Part shown: piece after piece, positions 48,170 through 58,399 of the stretch
Layout: every line of letters begins with the position of its first letter
Position numbering within the stretch: position 1 is the first letter of the stretch
From: Bacteroidota bacterium
GTDB taxonomy: Bacteria; Bacteroidota; Bacteroidia; AKYH767-A; OLB10
Reading direction: 5' to 3'
Length of the DNA: 64,000 nt
Assembly: GCA_016714005.1 (NCBI GenBank)
Contig: JADJOA010000014.1
Span: forward strand, 372,001-436,000
The notes under the pieces: generated by a model
The model's database searches: none
What the model was told of the DNA's origin: nothing
What the model saw: only the letters and a program-made list of their open reading frames with translations
Made by a program: the position numbers and the translations under genes

Positions 48170-49720
48170 ATGAAAAGACAAACACAACGTAATTTACTTT
48201 TCCTATTATGTCTTTTGTTTGCAACCATGGCACTAATGGCGCAAAATCCTTTTACAATCAGACTAACACCTTTTTGGGGTGTTGGAATTGCAAAGAGAAC
48301 ACCTGACAATAAATTTTTCTTTGGTGGTGAAAATAATGGGGTACTAAGCCTTATTAAAGTTGATTCATCAGGAGTCATATACTCAGCTAAACGATATGGG
48401 TATGGTACTATTTCAATGGATTGCAAAGCGCGCCTTGTAGAAAAACCAGATAGCGGCTATTATCTTATTGGATGTAATGATGATCCATTTTCTACACACT
48501 CGGGGTTTGGAATTATACCGATTGATTTGTACGGAAATATTTCAGGATTAAGAAATATCTTTCCTGCCAATAATAATTATGCTTACCCATTTAAAAGCAT
48601 AAGTGTAAACCGCAATAATGGTAATTATCTTGTATGTGGTGAAGAGTTGCATGAAAACTTTAACCAGCAAATTCTTTTTAGTCAAACCTCATTTGTTGCC
48701 AGGTTTGACTCCCTTCACAATAACTTATATACTAAAGCATCAGACATTCTCAACAACCCGCTAAATGCAATTTATTTTAGTAATGCTCAAGATTTATATT
48801 TTGGAAATTCTTATCAAACTATCGTTTCGGGGGGTACTGTAATTTTAAAGCTTGATAGTATTGGGAATGTAATATGGAAGAAAAAATACTCGGTTAGTAC
48901 AGGATCTCAATCAATAATAGTTCAGGACGATAGTAGCACCATTATATTTTCAAAATATTTGCCATCTTATACTCTTGCTCACAAAGTGGACTATTATGGC
49001 AACACCATTTACTGTAAAGAATTTGATTCTCTCTCAATTGATCACGTAGAGAAAGCAGACTCTGCACATTTACTTATTGCTGGTATTCGGTCTGGGACTA
49101 AAAAAATAGTTCTAAAAACTGATTTAGAGTTGAATATTCTTAACGCCTACCATATCAACTATTCATACACCAACTTAGCAAACCCATTCTTAGGTGCAGA
49201 AATAGATACCACAGATGGAAGTTTTATAACACTCTCCCAGAGTCAGCCTGGAAATAATACGTCCTACTACGAAAAACTATTTTTAGACTCGGCATGCAAC
49301 TCTATTCCGATTCAAATATTTGCAAATAGTTTAACAGTTATAGATTCTATAGACAGCAACCTTGTTGGTAATTGGAGCATTAATAATTTTACCGGAACAG
49401 TTTCTTCTACAAACTTTTCTGTTCAAGCTTCAAACATTAACTGTTCACCATTAGTTCCCATTCAAAGCCCTTCTAATGAACAGGTTTTTACTATTTACCC
49501 TAACCCAAATACAGGGAATCTTAAATTAACGGGGAATTTTGCGAAAGGAAATGAAATTTATTTGACCGAACTTTCCGGAAAAATTGTTTTCTCCTATTCA
49601 GTTTACCAGACTTTACAAGAAATAAAAATAGAAACATTTTCCCTTTCAGCAGGTGTTTATTTATTAAGTATAATTGGTAGCCAAACTTCCTTAAAACAAA
49701 AAATTATCATTAATTATTAA
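48170..49720 (+). CDS. T9SS-secreted protein with GN-x-x-W repeats
   Basis: A 516-residue secreted protein. I start at the ATG 48170 (MKRQTQRNLLFLLCLLFATM), giving a signal peptide that ends at MALMAQN; a reading from 48116 would overlap kbl. The body has propeller-like repeats, one of which reads KLDSIGNVIWKKKYSV, a pattern common in Bacteroidota surface proteins. The end is a T9SS type A sorting domain (FTIYPNPNTGNLKLTGNF ... LSAGVYLLSIIG). Its style matches the protein at 56724-58333. Function unknown. Confidence 0.8.
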   Translation: MKRQTQRNLLFLLCLLFATMALMAQNPFTIRLTPFWGVGIAKRTPDNKFFFGGENNGVLSLIKVDSSGVIYSAKRYGYGTISMDCKARLVEKPDSGYYLIGCNDDPFSTHSGFGIIPIDLYGNISGLRNIFPANNNYAYPFKSISVNRNNGNYLVCGEELHENFNQQILFSQTSFVARFDSLHNNLYTKASDILNNPLNAIYFSNAQDLYFGNSYQTIVSGGTVILKLDSIGNVIWKKKYSVSTGSQSIIVQDDSSTIIFSKYLPSYTLAHKVDYYGNTIYCKEFDSLSIDHVEKADSAHLLIAGIRSGTKKIVLKTDLELNILNAYHINYSYTNLANPFLGAEIDTTDGSFITLSQSQPGNNTSYYEKLFLDSACNSIPIQIFANSLTVIDSIDSNLVGNWSINNFTGTVSSTNFSVQASNINCSPLVPIQSPSNEQVFTIYPNPNTGNLKLTGNFAKGNEIYLTELSGKIVFSYSVYQTLQEIKIETFSLSAGVYLLSIIGSQTSLKQKIIINY

Positions 49721-49789
49721 CTCATAGCAATAATTCAATGTTTTACCTTCGCACCCTCATTATAAAAAACAATATAAAACACACTCATT

Positions 49790-50521
49790 ATGAATTTCAA
49801 AAAATCTGATTGCATTATGCCTTGTGGCTTCTTATGCAGTAACAAATGTAATGGCACAAGACAAAACAGTTGTGCTTACCACCTTTTATGGCGATAAAAA
49901 ATTGGAGGCACCGGACTTGGTGTTGCTGCCGAAAAATTAATTGATGACCCGGCTTTTAATCTTCAACCTATAGTTGATAAAGCTTATGGGATGTTTATTA
50001 ATGAGTTTGCCAAAGATTTTCCTTTTAAACTGGCTGATAAAACTGTAACTGCTAACAACCAGGAGTACCGCAGTTTTAAATCGGCCGGATTAATGGACAC
50101 AACTAAAGGAGCAGGAAAATTTTTAATGCAGTTTGCTTCTGCCGAAAACATGGTAATTAATGTGGCTGCTGCCGATATTGGCAATAAAGACAACCGCGAC
50201 CAATGTAAGATGCTTAAAATTTTTAAGGATTACGATGGCGTTATGCTTGTTAACATTAGCTATGATATTGAAGCACGTATGATGGGCGTGGCTGCCGGTG
50301 TTACTGCCTATGTTGAAATTAGGTTATATAACAAAGATTGCGAAAGAGTATTTACAGTGCGCGAAGCCGGAAAATCAAAAGGAAAAGTTGTTGCAGTGGG
50401 CGGTATTCCTGTTATGAGCCCTGATAAAATTTTACCGTTATGCGAAGATGCAACCAACGTTTTGTTTGAAGATTTAAAAGGACGATTGGGTAAGATTGTA
50501 AAGAAGTCGAGTAAACTGTAA
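49790..50521 (+). CDS. Hypothetical exported protein (two apparent frameshifts)
   Basis: About 243 residues after repair. The ATG at 49790 begins MNFKN, and removing one A from an A6 run near 49802 gives a signal peptide (LIALCLVASYAVTNVMAQ). One A added to the A6 run near 49905 gives YGDKKIGGTGLGVAAEKLID. The mature protein has mixed alpha/beta composition, with AENMVINVAAADIGNKDN, VNISYDIEARMMGVAAGVTA and GKVVAVGGIPVMSPDKILP. I do not recognise the family. TACCTTCG 36 bp before the start is a near match to the -7 box. A very long inverted repeat follows. Confidence 0.65.
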
Positions 50522-50524
50522 GAA

Positions 50525-50591
50525 ATAATTCTTTAAATAAAAAAGGAACTACAACAGCTTATTGTAGTTCCTTTTTTATTTAAAGAATTAT
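50525..50591. terminator. 30-bp perfect inverted repeat, bidirectional terminator
   Basis: The arms 50525-50554 and 50562-50591 are exact reverse complements over 30 bp around the loop CAGCTTA. The core GGAACTACAA / TTGTAGTTCC is flanked by A6 and T6 runs, so it is a good terminator on both strands for the convergent genes ending at 50521 and 50602. Confidence 0.9.
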
Positions 50592-50601
50592 CAAGAATGT
50601 T

Positions 50602-52739
50602 TTAATATTTTACATCCACTCCCATGTTGTAAAACATAAAACTCCAAATGTCTGATTGCTCATCAATAATTTTAGAGGTAGGCTTGCCGGCACCGTGTCC
50701 CGCTTTTACATCAATGCGAATTAATGTAGGATTTGCTGATTTATTTTTTGCCTGCAACTCAGAAATAAATTTAAATGAGTGTGCCGGTACAACACGGTCA
50801 TCATGATCAGCAGTGGTAACCATTGTTGCGGGGTAGTTTGCCTCTTTAATATTATGTAATGGAGAAAACTTATACAGATTATTAAAGTGCTCAAGACTAT
50901 CACTACTACCATACTCAACTGCCCAGCCCCACCCAACAGTAAACTTATGGTAGCGTAGCATGTCCATTACACCCACAGCCGGAAAACATACTTTAAATAA
51001 ATCGGGGCGCTGAGTCATACATGCACCCACTAATAGCCCACCATTACTTCCGCCCTGTATAGCAAGTTTTTCGGGCGAAGTGTATTTTTCGTTAATTAAA
51101 TATTCCGCAGCACTTATAAAATCATCAAACACATTTTGCTTTTTCAAAAGTTTACCTGCTTCATGCCATTTTTCTCCATACTCACCACCACCACGTAAGT
51201 TAGCAAGTGCATAAACGCCTCCATTCTCTAATAAAATTAATCGAGATGTGCTGAAGTTTGGCTCAAGCGAAATGTTAAATCCTCCATAACCATAAAGCAA
51301 AGTTGGGTTACTGCCATCCATTTTAATACCTTTTTGTACACCAAAAACAGAGGAACCTTTGTACCGTCTTTGCTCGGATAAAAAACCTGTTTGGTTTCAT
51401 AGTCATCAGGATTGAATTTAACATCACTTTTTCTCCATACATCACTACTGCCATTTGCAATATCATATTTGTAAATAGTGGGTGGATATGTAAATGATGT
51501 AAATGTGTAAAAAATAATTTTGTCATCAGTATCACCTCCAAAACCGCTTGCATTACCCAAGGCAGGTAGCGTTATTTCTCTTTCCATTTTACCTGTGTAA
51601 TCATATTGGTAAACGTGTGTAGCCACATCTTTTAAATACTCGCCAAATATTTTCCCCCCACCAGTTGCTGCCATCTGCAAAAGATTTTTTGAATCTTCTG
51701 GTATAATGTCTTTCCAGTTTTCTTTTCCAGGATTTTTTGGATCAACAGATACTACACGGTAGTTGGGTGCATTATCGTCAGTATGCACCAAAAGTCTTTC
51801 TGCATCATTATTAAGTACGCTATAATTGTATTTGAAACCCTTAAACACCAATCCAAAATTTTTGTCGTTTGCATTAAGGTCTTTGTATAAACATTCAGTA
51901 CCATCTGTACCCTCGCTTATGTAAACTAAAAGAAAACGTTCATCTTCTGTAGTTTGTGCACCATAATAGCGTAATGGTTTTGTTTTGTCTTCGTAAACCA
52001 ACACATCTTTATCCTGCGTATCTCCAAGTTTGTGGTAATAAATTTTGTGGTATTCATTTTTCTGAGAAAGTTCCGTCCCTTTAACAGGAGCGCTGTATCT
52101 TGAATAATAAAACCCATCATTTTTCCATGCAGCGCCACTAAATTTTACCCACTCTAATTTATCACTCAATTGTTTTTTTGTAGCTACTTCCATTACAAAA
52201 ATATTTTGCCAATCGCTTCCACTTTGGTTAATAGCATAGGCAACATATTTTTTGTCTTTACTAAACCCTAATAATGAAACTGCAGCAGTGCCATCATCAC
52301 TCATTTTATTTGGGTCAAGAAAAATTTCAGGGGTTCCGTCTAATCCTTTCTGATAGTATATTACACTTTGGTTTTGTAATCCATCATTTTTACTAAAGAA
52401 ATAATATTCACCTGCTCTAAATGGCGAGGAGTATTTTGGATAATTAAAAATATTTGTAAGGCGTTCTTTTATTTTACTGCGGTATGGTATTTTTTCTAAG
52501 TACCCAAAGGTTACTTTGTTTTGCTCTTCAACCCATTGTTTGGTATCACCGGCAGTATCATTTTCGAGCCAGCGATATGGATCCGCTACTTTTGTTCCGA
52601 AGTAATCATCAACTAGTTCAATTTTTTTTGTTTGAGGATAGTTAATGGGCTCCATTTTTACTTCAGGTTTTTTTCCCCGTTCACTGCACGATGAAAATGC
52701 AAGTGCACTAATAATGGTAATTGTTACAATTTTATACAT
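50602..52739 (-). CDS. Prolyl oligopeptidase family (S9A) lipoprotein (apparent frameshift)
   Basis: A serine peptidase of about 712 residues that cleaves short peptides after proline. A lipobox (ALAFSSCSERG) suggests membrane anchoring. The N-terminal seven-bladed propeller begins with DPYRWLENDTAGDTKQWVEE. The catalytic triad is visible in the hydrolase domain: Ser in IQGGSNGGLLVGA, Asp in TTADHDDRVVPAHS and His in VKAGHGAGKPT. The frame breaks near 51336, where an A5 run should be A6, giving LVYKKGIKMDGSNPTLLYGY. Repaired length is normal for family S9A. It starts 36 bp after a TAACTTTG element. Confidence 0.93.
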
Positions 52740-52775
52740 TTTAATTTATAATTTTTCAAGTATTTGGTCGGAGGT

Positions 52776-52783
52776 CAAAGTTA
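52776..52783 (-). promoter_or_regulatory. Candidate -7 promoter element of the S9 peptidase (TAACTTTG)
   Basis: A perfect TAnnTTTG match 36 bp before the start codon at 52739. No clear -33 box. Confidence 0.35.
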
Positions 52784-53022
52784 ACCCAATACAAGCGAGA
52801 ACAGGAATGTGGGTTCTTAAAAAAAGTTAAATAAGTAGTTATCTTCTAATCGCTATTATTAACGATAGTTGTTCTATATTAAAGAATTTAAAATCATTAA
52901 ATTGTAACTTTTACAGTTAAAAAACAAACTGAACATCGCTTGGTATTTTAACGTTTACAATATTCACTTCAGGATGTAAGTTATTTACAATTATTCATAG
53001 AAAACAATCTAACTAATAAGAA

Positions 53023-53030
53023 TACTTTTG
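53023..53030 (+). promoter_or_regulatory. Candidate -7 promoter element (TACTTTTG)
   Basis: A perfect TAnnTTTG match 39 bp before the ATG at 53070. No -33 box at 19 bp. Confidence 0.35.
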
Positions 53031-53069
53031 CGTATAATTTCTTAGACTAAATACTCATTAATTTTAAGC

Positions 53070-53933
53070 ATGGGAAAAATAGATAGAAGAACAGGGCTCA
53101 GCCATAAAGAGTTTATGAGCGAGTATGTGATACCTAACCGCCCGGTAATTTTAACGGATGCAAGCAAGGGATGGGAAGCACATAAAGTTTTTAAACCCGA
53201 ATTTTTTAAAGCGAACTTTCCCGAAAAGATTATGGACCATAAAAGGCAAGCAATATAAACTTGGTGAGTATGTTGATATGATGTTGACATCAACAGAAGA
53301 GAATCCAGCACCGTATCCTTTTAAAGTTGATTTAGACAGAACATTTCCTGAGCTAAAAAAAAATATATTCAACCGGGCTTTGAAGTAATGAAGAAGAACA
53401 GGTTGAAAAGCCCCTTATTCAGAAAAGCATTAATACCACAGGCTGCTACGCTTGAAGTTTTTTCGGAGGAGAATCAGGATGGTTTCCATACATACACTAC
53501 GATTTATACGGATTGTATGCCATAGTAACACAGGTTTACGGGCACAAAGAGTTTACTCTATGGAAACCTGAAGAAGAAAAGCTAATGTATCCCGATCCTG
53601 AAAATCCTTGGATGAGTACCATCAAAGAATACTGGAATCCTGATTTTGAAAAGTACCCATTATTTAAAAATGCCTATCCAATGAGTGATATAGTAGCCCC
53701 AGGTGAAACGGTTTATGTACCTAAAGGTTGGTGGCATACTGCACGGAGTTTAGAGCCATCAATAAGTATTGCAATGGATTTGTTGGCGGGGACCAACTGG
53801 GATTTGTTTAGCCGCGATGTAGTTTTTTTATAAGCGAAAGCAAAGTAAGGTAAAGGCAGATATTATGTCGGTCTACCTAAAAGCGGTGGGTGCAGTAATG
53901 AATGTACACGAAAATTTTGTTAAAGAATATTAA
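53070..53933 (+). CDS. Cupin-like (JmjC/cupin_8) Fe(II) oxygenase-like protein (four apparent frameshifts)
   Basis: About 287 residues after repair. The N-terminus (EYVIPNRPVILTDASKGWEA) is typical of cupin_8 proteins. The repaired core reads FFGGESGWFPYIHYDLYGLY, containing the HxD iron-ligand pair, then VTQVYGHKEFTLWKPEE and YVPKGWWHTARSL with the second His. Frame breaks lie near 53230 (one A too many), 53362 (A9, should be A10), 53467 (T6, should be T7) and 53828 (T7, should be T6). The true C-terminus (VGAVMNVHENFVKEY) ends at 53933. Such enzymes hydroxylate protein side chains; the target is unknown. It has the most breaks per length in the window, so true decay cannot be excluded. Confidence 0.8.
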
Positions 53934-53945
53934 TTGCAAACATGC

Positions 53946-53991
53946 TAAAAGTAAAAAGAGTCTGAAATCAATCAGACTCTTTTTACTTTTA
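53946..53991. terminator. 20-bp perfect inverted repeat, bidirectional terminator
   Basis: Arms 53946-53965 and 53972-53991 are exact reverse complements around the loop AATCAA. The core AAAAAGAGTCTGA / TCAGACTCTTTTT gives a T5 tail in each direction, and it lies 12 bp after the JmjC-like stop and 2 bp from the sigma-factor stop. Confidence 0.88.
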
Positions 53992-53993
53992 TA

Positions 53994-54509
53994 TCAAACA
54001 TTCAAAGTTTTATAGACTGCCAATTGCTCTTTAAGTTTTTGACGTGCGCAGTGAATTCTTATTTTAACAGTACCGAGCGGAATTGAAAGTTGTTCTGCAA
54101 TTTCTTCGTACTTATAACCGTTAAACATCATCATAAAAGGAGTTTTTAAGTTATCGCTTAAATCATTGATGGCTCCATGTATTTCTTTTAATGCAATGTT
54201 TCCTTCACCACGGTTTCTATCGGTATTTTTCCCTGAATTAAGGTAGTATTGATTAGTGGTATCATCAGTAAAAGTCTTGCTCTTAACCATTCTGCGATAA
54301 TTGTTTATAAATATGTTTCGCATAATGGTGTAAAGCCATCCGTTAAGGTTAGTTCCCGCTTCAAATTTCTCCGAATTTTTAAAGGCTTTAAGCATGGTTT
54401 CCTGAACAAGATCGTTAGCATCTTCATTGTCCTGGGTAAGTTTTAAAGCGAAGTCTATTAGCGTGCGGTATTGGTTTTGCACTGTATTATTAAATTCAAC
54501 TGATATCAT
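53994..54509 (-). CDS. ECF-type RNA polymerase sigma factor
   Basis: A 171-residue sigma-70 factor with only regions 2 and 4. Region 2 includes NDLVQETMLKAFKNSEKFEA and LNGWLYTIMRNIFINNYRR. Region 4 includes FMMMFNGYKYEEIAEQLSIP and LGTVKIRIHCARQKLKEQL, the helix-turn-helix that reads the -35 element. No anti-sigma gene is adjacent, which is unusual for ECF factors but common for the short Bacteroidota type. Its regulon cannot be told from the window. Confidence 0.94.
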   Translation of the reverse strand: MISVEFNNTVQNQYRTLIDFALKLTQDNEDANDLVQETMLKAFKNSEKFEAGTNLNGWLYTIMRNIFINNYRRMVKSKTFTDDTTNQYYLNSGKNTDRNRGEGNIALKEIHGAINDLSDNLKTPFMMMFNGYKYEEIAEQLSIPLGTVKIRIHCARQKLKEQLAVYKTLNV

Positions 54510-54738
54510 TTTGTTTAATATTTTAAATAAAAACTTATAAAAAAGTAGGATATTTATTCAATATACTAAAATTAAATTTTAATTAATATTCTTAAAAGAT
54601 AAACAAAGTAGGGTTTTCCGCTATAAAGTTTCTTAGCAAGAAATAAGAAAAATAACTCAGTAAACTAAGTTTCTAAAATTGGAGAGTATAGGGTTGATAA
54701 AGAAGAGTCTAGCAGCAGTTTAATGGTTGAAGTTGGTA

Positions 54739-55515
54739 TTAAAACATTTGAGAAACCCGCTTAAAATACTGCCCTATTTTGCGAAGCGGCTTGCGTATTC
54801 GGGTAAAAATTCCGGGTTTAAGTTTGTTGAGTTTCCAGGCTATGTTATCCTCTATGTTGGCCTTTAGTTTTACAAAAAAGCTCGTATTGCTTACACCACC
54901 CATTCTCATTTTAACAATGGTTTCGGGCAAGTAAGCCACTTTAATTTTATGCTTATGTATTAGACGAAGCATCAACTCATAGTCTGCACTCAGTTTTAAT
55001 TCTGTGTTGATGTATCCAAACTTTTCATATACTTCTTTTCTCACAAAAAAAGTCGGGTGCGGAGGCATCCATCCTTTTTCAAAAGCGCCTTCTTCGTATT
55101 CTCCTGCTTTCCAAAAGCGCATGGGTCTGTTCAAATCATCCCGGCTTACAAAAACCAAGTCAGCATATACGCCCTCAATGGTTGGGTCTTCGTTAAACTT
55201 TGCGGCAATTTTTGAAATTACTTTATTGTCCATGTACATATCATCGCTGTGTAAAGCACCCACCACATCGCCCGATGCTAATTGCAAACCTTTGTTTAGA
55301 CCAAAGTACAAACCGCCATCGCGCTCGCTCACTACTTTAGAAATTTTGCCTTTGTATTTGTCAACTATACTTAACGTGTTGTCTTTTGATTTTCCATCAA
55401 CAATCAAATACTCCATATTAGAGTAATCTTGTGCTACTACAGATTTAATGGTATCTTCAACAGTTGCAGCACTGTTGTATGTAATGGTTACTACTGAAAT
55501 TTTTACTGGCTTCAT
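54739..55515 (-). CDS. Glycosyltransferase family 2
   Basis: A 258-residue GT-A enzyme that adds a sugar from a nucleotide donor during glycan synthesis. The fold starts with ISVVTITYNSAATVEDTIKS, and the sequence continues with YLIVDGKSKDNTLSIVDKY and ALHSDDMYMDNKVISK, whose DD carries the DXD-like metal site. PPHPTFFVRKEVYEKFG resembles the WcaA/colanic acid-type family. The basic tail (KPLRKIGQYFKRVSQMF) may aid membrane contact. It is the last gene of the minus-strand glycan cluster. Confidence 0.92.
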   Translation of the reverse strand: MKPVKISVVTITYNSAATVEDTIKSVVAQDYSNMEYLIVDGKSKDNTLSIVDKYKGKISKVVSERDGGLYFGLNKGLQLASGDVVGALHSDDMYMDNKVISKIAAKFNEDPTIEGVYADLVFVSRDDLNRPMRFWKAGEYEEGAFEKGWMPPHPTFFVRKEVYEKFGYINTELKLSADYELMLRLIHKHKIKVAYLPETIVKMRMGGVSNTSFFVKLKANIEDNIAWKLNKLKPGIFTRIRKPLRKIGQYFKRVSQMF

Positions 55516-55552
55516 TGGTGGTTTCTACGAAGAAGTTGTTAGTTTGTTATAG

Positions 55553-56704
55553 TTACGTTGCGAAGAGTTTTCTATTAGCATCCACTGCTACATTGTTTTG
55601 CATGACGAGTTTTGCTTTTTCAACACATGCAGTACTCCATTCATTAAATGTTTGTTGGTTCATTGCTGTTGCAACATTTAATGCTTCGGCAAATTTATTA
55701 CTGTTATTGAGTAAAATATCCCAGCCGCATTTTTCTTTTTCAAGTTTTCTCCATGGCGTATTATCGCTTATAATCACCGGACAACCGGCAGCCCAGCTTT
55801 CTACAATACTGTGTCCATAGTTTTCGTGCATAGTGGGCAAAATGCTGAAGTGATATTGTGATAAAGCTTCTTTTAATTGCGTGTTGTCTATTGCACCTTT
55901 ATAAGTTGCGGTAATGTTAGTAGGCAATTGATGAATGGCATTTTCGCATTGTTGCCAATAGCTTTCTTCTTCTTGTAATCCATAAATATCAAAGTCAACT
56001 TTGTAAGCATGGTTTATTTTTTTAAAAACTCAAATACTAAATGCAGATTCTTTTTAATGGATATGCGTGAAAAGAAAACTAATTTCAATTGCCCTCTTTT
56101 TTAATCCTTTCTTTTAAAATAATTTTAGAAGGAGCAGAAAGATTAAGTGCTACTTCAACAATGGCATTGGCGCCAAAATGTTTTTGTATTTCATCTTTTT
56201 CCAATTGAGTGGAGGCATGCCACACCACATTTTTATACAGGCCAAGCGTATTGGAAACAAACAGAAATATTTTTTCTTAAATGGTTTAATCTGTAATGCG
56301 CCATCACCCAGCATACCTCGGGGCGCGACTATTAGTTTTGCATTTACATTATTAAAGCGCGCAATTATTAATGGAAATAGTGTGAAAAAAACAGAAAACA
56401 AACTATTCATGTACCAAACCTGAAAACTGCCATTAAGCAAAAGTGCTTTCAGGTTTTTGTATTTTGAAAATGTTTTTGAAAAATAGAATACATTGGTTCC
56501 CTCTGTGCGTATGTTCCATGTGTTGCTTTTAATGCCTTGGTAAGGTGTGGTTTCGTTTGCATCGCAATCAGCGGTAATAACAGAAAAACTAAAATCATTT
56601 TTAAGATGGGCAATAATATTGGCGCAAGAGCGGATCGGACCTCCGGCTTTGTATCCGGGCAGGAACCAGTCAACTAATATGGCAACAGATTTTTGCGAAG
56701 ACAT
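55553..56704 (-). CDS. Glycosyltransferase family 4 (three apparent frameshifts)
   Basis: About 380 residues of a GT-B enzyme. The N-terminal half has VAILVDWFLPGYKAGGPIRS and KLIVAPRGMLGDGALQIKP. The repaired middle reads NVVWHASTQLEKDEIQKHF and LVFFSRISIKKNLHLVFEFL. The C-terminal donor site is TMHENYGHSIVESWAAGCPV, an E-x7-E type motif. Frame breaks lie near 56275 (A6, should be A7), 56092 (one A missing in GGCAATTG) and 56028 (A7, should be A8). PGYKAGGPIRS is typical of a GT4 subgroup found in Bacteroidota capsule loci. Confidence 0.88.
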
Positions 56705-56723
56705 TTTAAAGCTACAATCAGTA

Positions 56724-58333
56724 CTATTTTTTTACAACCCGCAAAGTAACAGTAGAAGTTTTTTGTTCTACTGTTATAAAATAAATTCCGGGAACTAGTG
56801 CATCCATATTTAAATGCCAGTTGTTATTAGATGTTTTATCGGAAAAAATATTTACACCAAGTAAATTTTTTACACTAATGGTTGATAGGCTATTTAATCC
56901 TGTTAAGGTAAGTTGATTGGTAACCGGATTCGGAAATAGTTTTATTTCATCCCTTAATGAAACATTTGAAATAGCTGTAGCCCCTGTGCAGATAACCGTA
57001 TCGGTGTATGAGATTAGAAAAGTATTACTTACAATATTCATAGTACCGGGTTAACCCCACTTGGCGTTGTAACGGCTACTGTATATGGCACAAGCGGAAT
57101 AGATGAAACGGTATAGTTCTCAGTAGTGTTGTTGCAAGCACTGTTACAGAGGTTATCTAATTTTGAAAGTCTGAAATCTGCTATACCAGTTGATCCGACA
57201 ATATACCCATGACTTAGCATATAAAAATTATTATGATGTGGTATAACATCAAAGCCATAAACCGGAGTAACATCATTATACCTGATCTGAAAAATAATAT
57301 TACCTGATGTGTCTGTTTTTATTACCGATGCTTTATAATCATCAGGATAGGTTCCGCCAATATAGATGTATGTTTTAGGAGTAAGCAATAAATTGCCATC
57401 GTTGGTAAAACGAACTCTTGCAATGTTATTGTTTCTTCCATTGTGATATCGTTTGTTCCACAACAAGTTTCCGATTGAGCTTACTTTTAAAAGTGATATA
57501 TCAAATGTAAATGTTGGTGTAATAACAAGTGGATATGCACCAACATAAGAGCTAATGTAAATGCTTCCATCAGATGCTTCAATTACTGTCGGGTCGGCAA
57601 AACTTACTGTGGTATCACTATACGCTGTTGCCCACTGTACATTAAATGCTGTGTCTAGTTTTGCCAGAAACAAATCAGCAGGTGAGTTAACACCGGATGG
57701 TGTATGTGTTGTGCCAGTTAAATAATATCCGCTACTTGTGGCTTTAATTATACTTAAATCATAATTGCTTGTGCCAAATTTCGTATTAATGGCATTTACA
57801 TAATTTCCTGCCGTATCTAATTCAACAAAACGGGCACTGCTTGAACCAAGTGTTACAAACAAATAATTATTGTTTGGCAACTGAATAACATCCTGAGTAA
57901 TTGTAGCAAATTTTTTAAGCCATTTAATATTTCCATTCCAGTCCAACTTCATTGCGAATGAACTGTCCACGGAACCAACAGGTTGCCTAACCCTTGTGCC
58001 GCTTACAATAAAATGGTTGTCGTTAGTTTTTAGTATAACCGATGGCTGATTTCGGTGAGTACTTTCGCCAAAAATAGCTGCCCATATAGAGCTGCCGCTT
58101 GTGTCGGTCATCATTACGGTAGGGCGGAATGTAGTACCAAAAGTAAATCCGGCAAGAACAAAGTGACTTGTATCTGCTTTCAATCCTGTTACGTAGGTTT
58201 GACTAAGATGATTTACATCAAAATGGTGTTTAAAAAGTGTTTGGCTAAAACACAATTGAGTCATGATGAGTAGGGCAAATAAGATGACAAAAGGTTTTGT
58301 GTTATTGGAAAACACATTTGTGAGGGAGTACAT
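56724..58333 (-). CDS. T9SS-secreted protein inside the glycan locus (apparent frameshift)
   Basis: About 536 residues after repair. A signal peptide (FVILFALLIMTQLCFSQ) is preceded by about 14 residues. The body repeats a D-x-x-GN-x-x-W type unit (MKLDWNGNIKWLKKF, KVSSIGNLLWNKRYHNG, KTDTSGNIIFQIRY). The end is a T9SS type A sorting domain (LFPNPVTNQLTLTGLN ... LVPGIYFITVEQKT). The frame breaks near 57050, where a G2 should be G3, giving SGVNPGTMNIVSNTF. Its place between glycosyltransferase genes is odd; it may be a surface protein linked to, or modified by, the glycan. Confidence 0.8.
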
Positions 58334-58399
58334 AGTAGTTTTAATTATATTTCAGAAAGGTATCTATTGAGTTTTTTATTGGATGAGGGGGAATAATTT

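Larger units (their letters stand above)
52740..53069. other. Intergenic region, 330 bp, with divergent promoter elements
   Basis: No gene is seen. It separates the S9 peptidase (minus) and the JmjC-like gene (plus) and holds one TAnnTTTG element for each: TAACTTTG on the minus strand (52783-52776) and TACTTTTG on the plus strand (53023-53030). Confidence 0.5.

Noticed and set aside
46939..48426. 100-codon N-terminal extension of kbl to 48426
   Set aside because: It overlaps the signal peptide and start of the divergent T9SS client at 48170, has shadow-like composition, and the family start is MYSTLQPVLQ at 48126.
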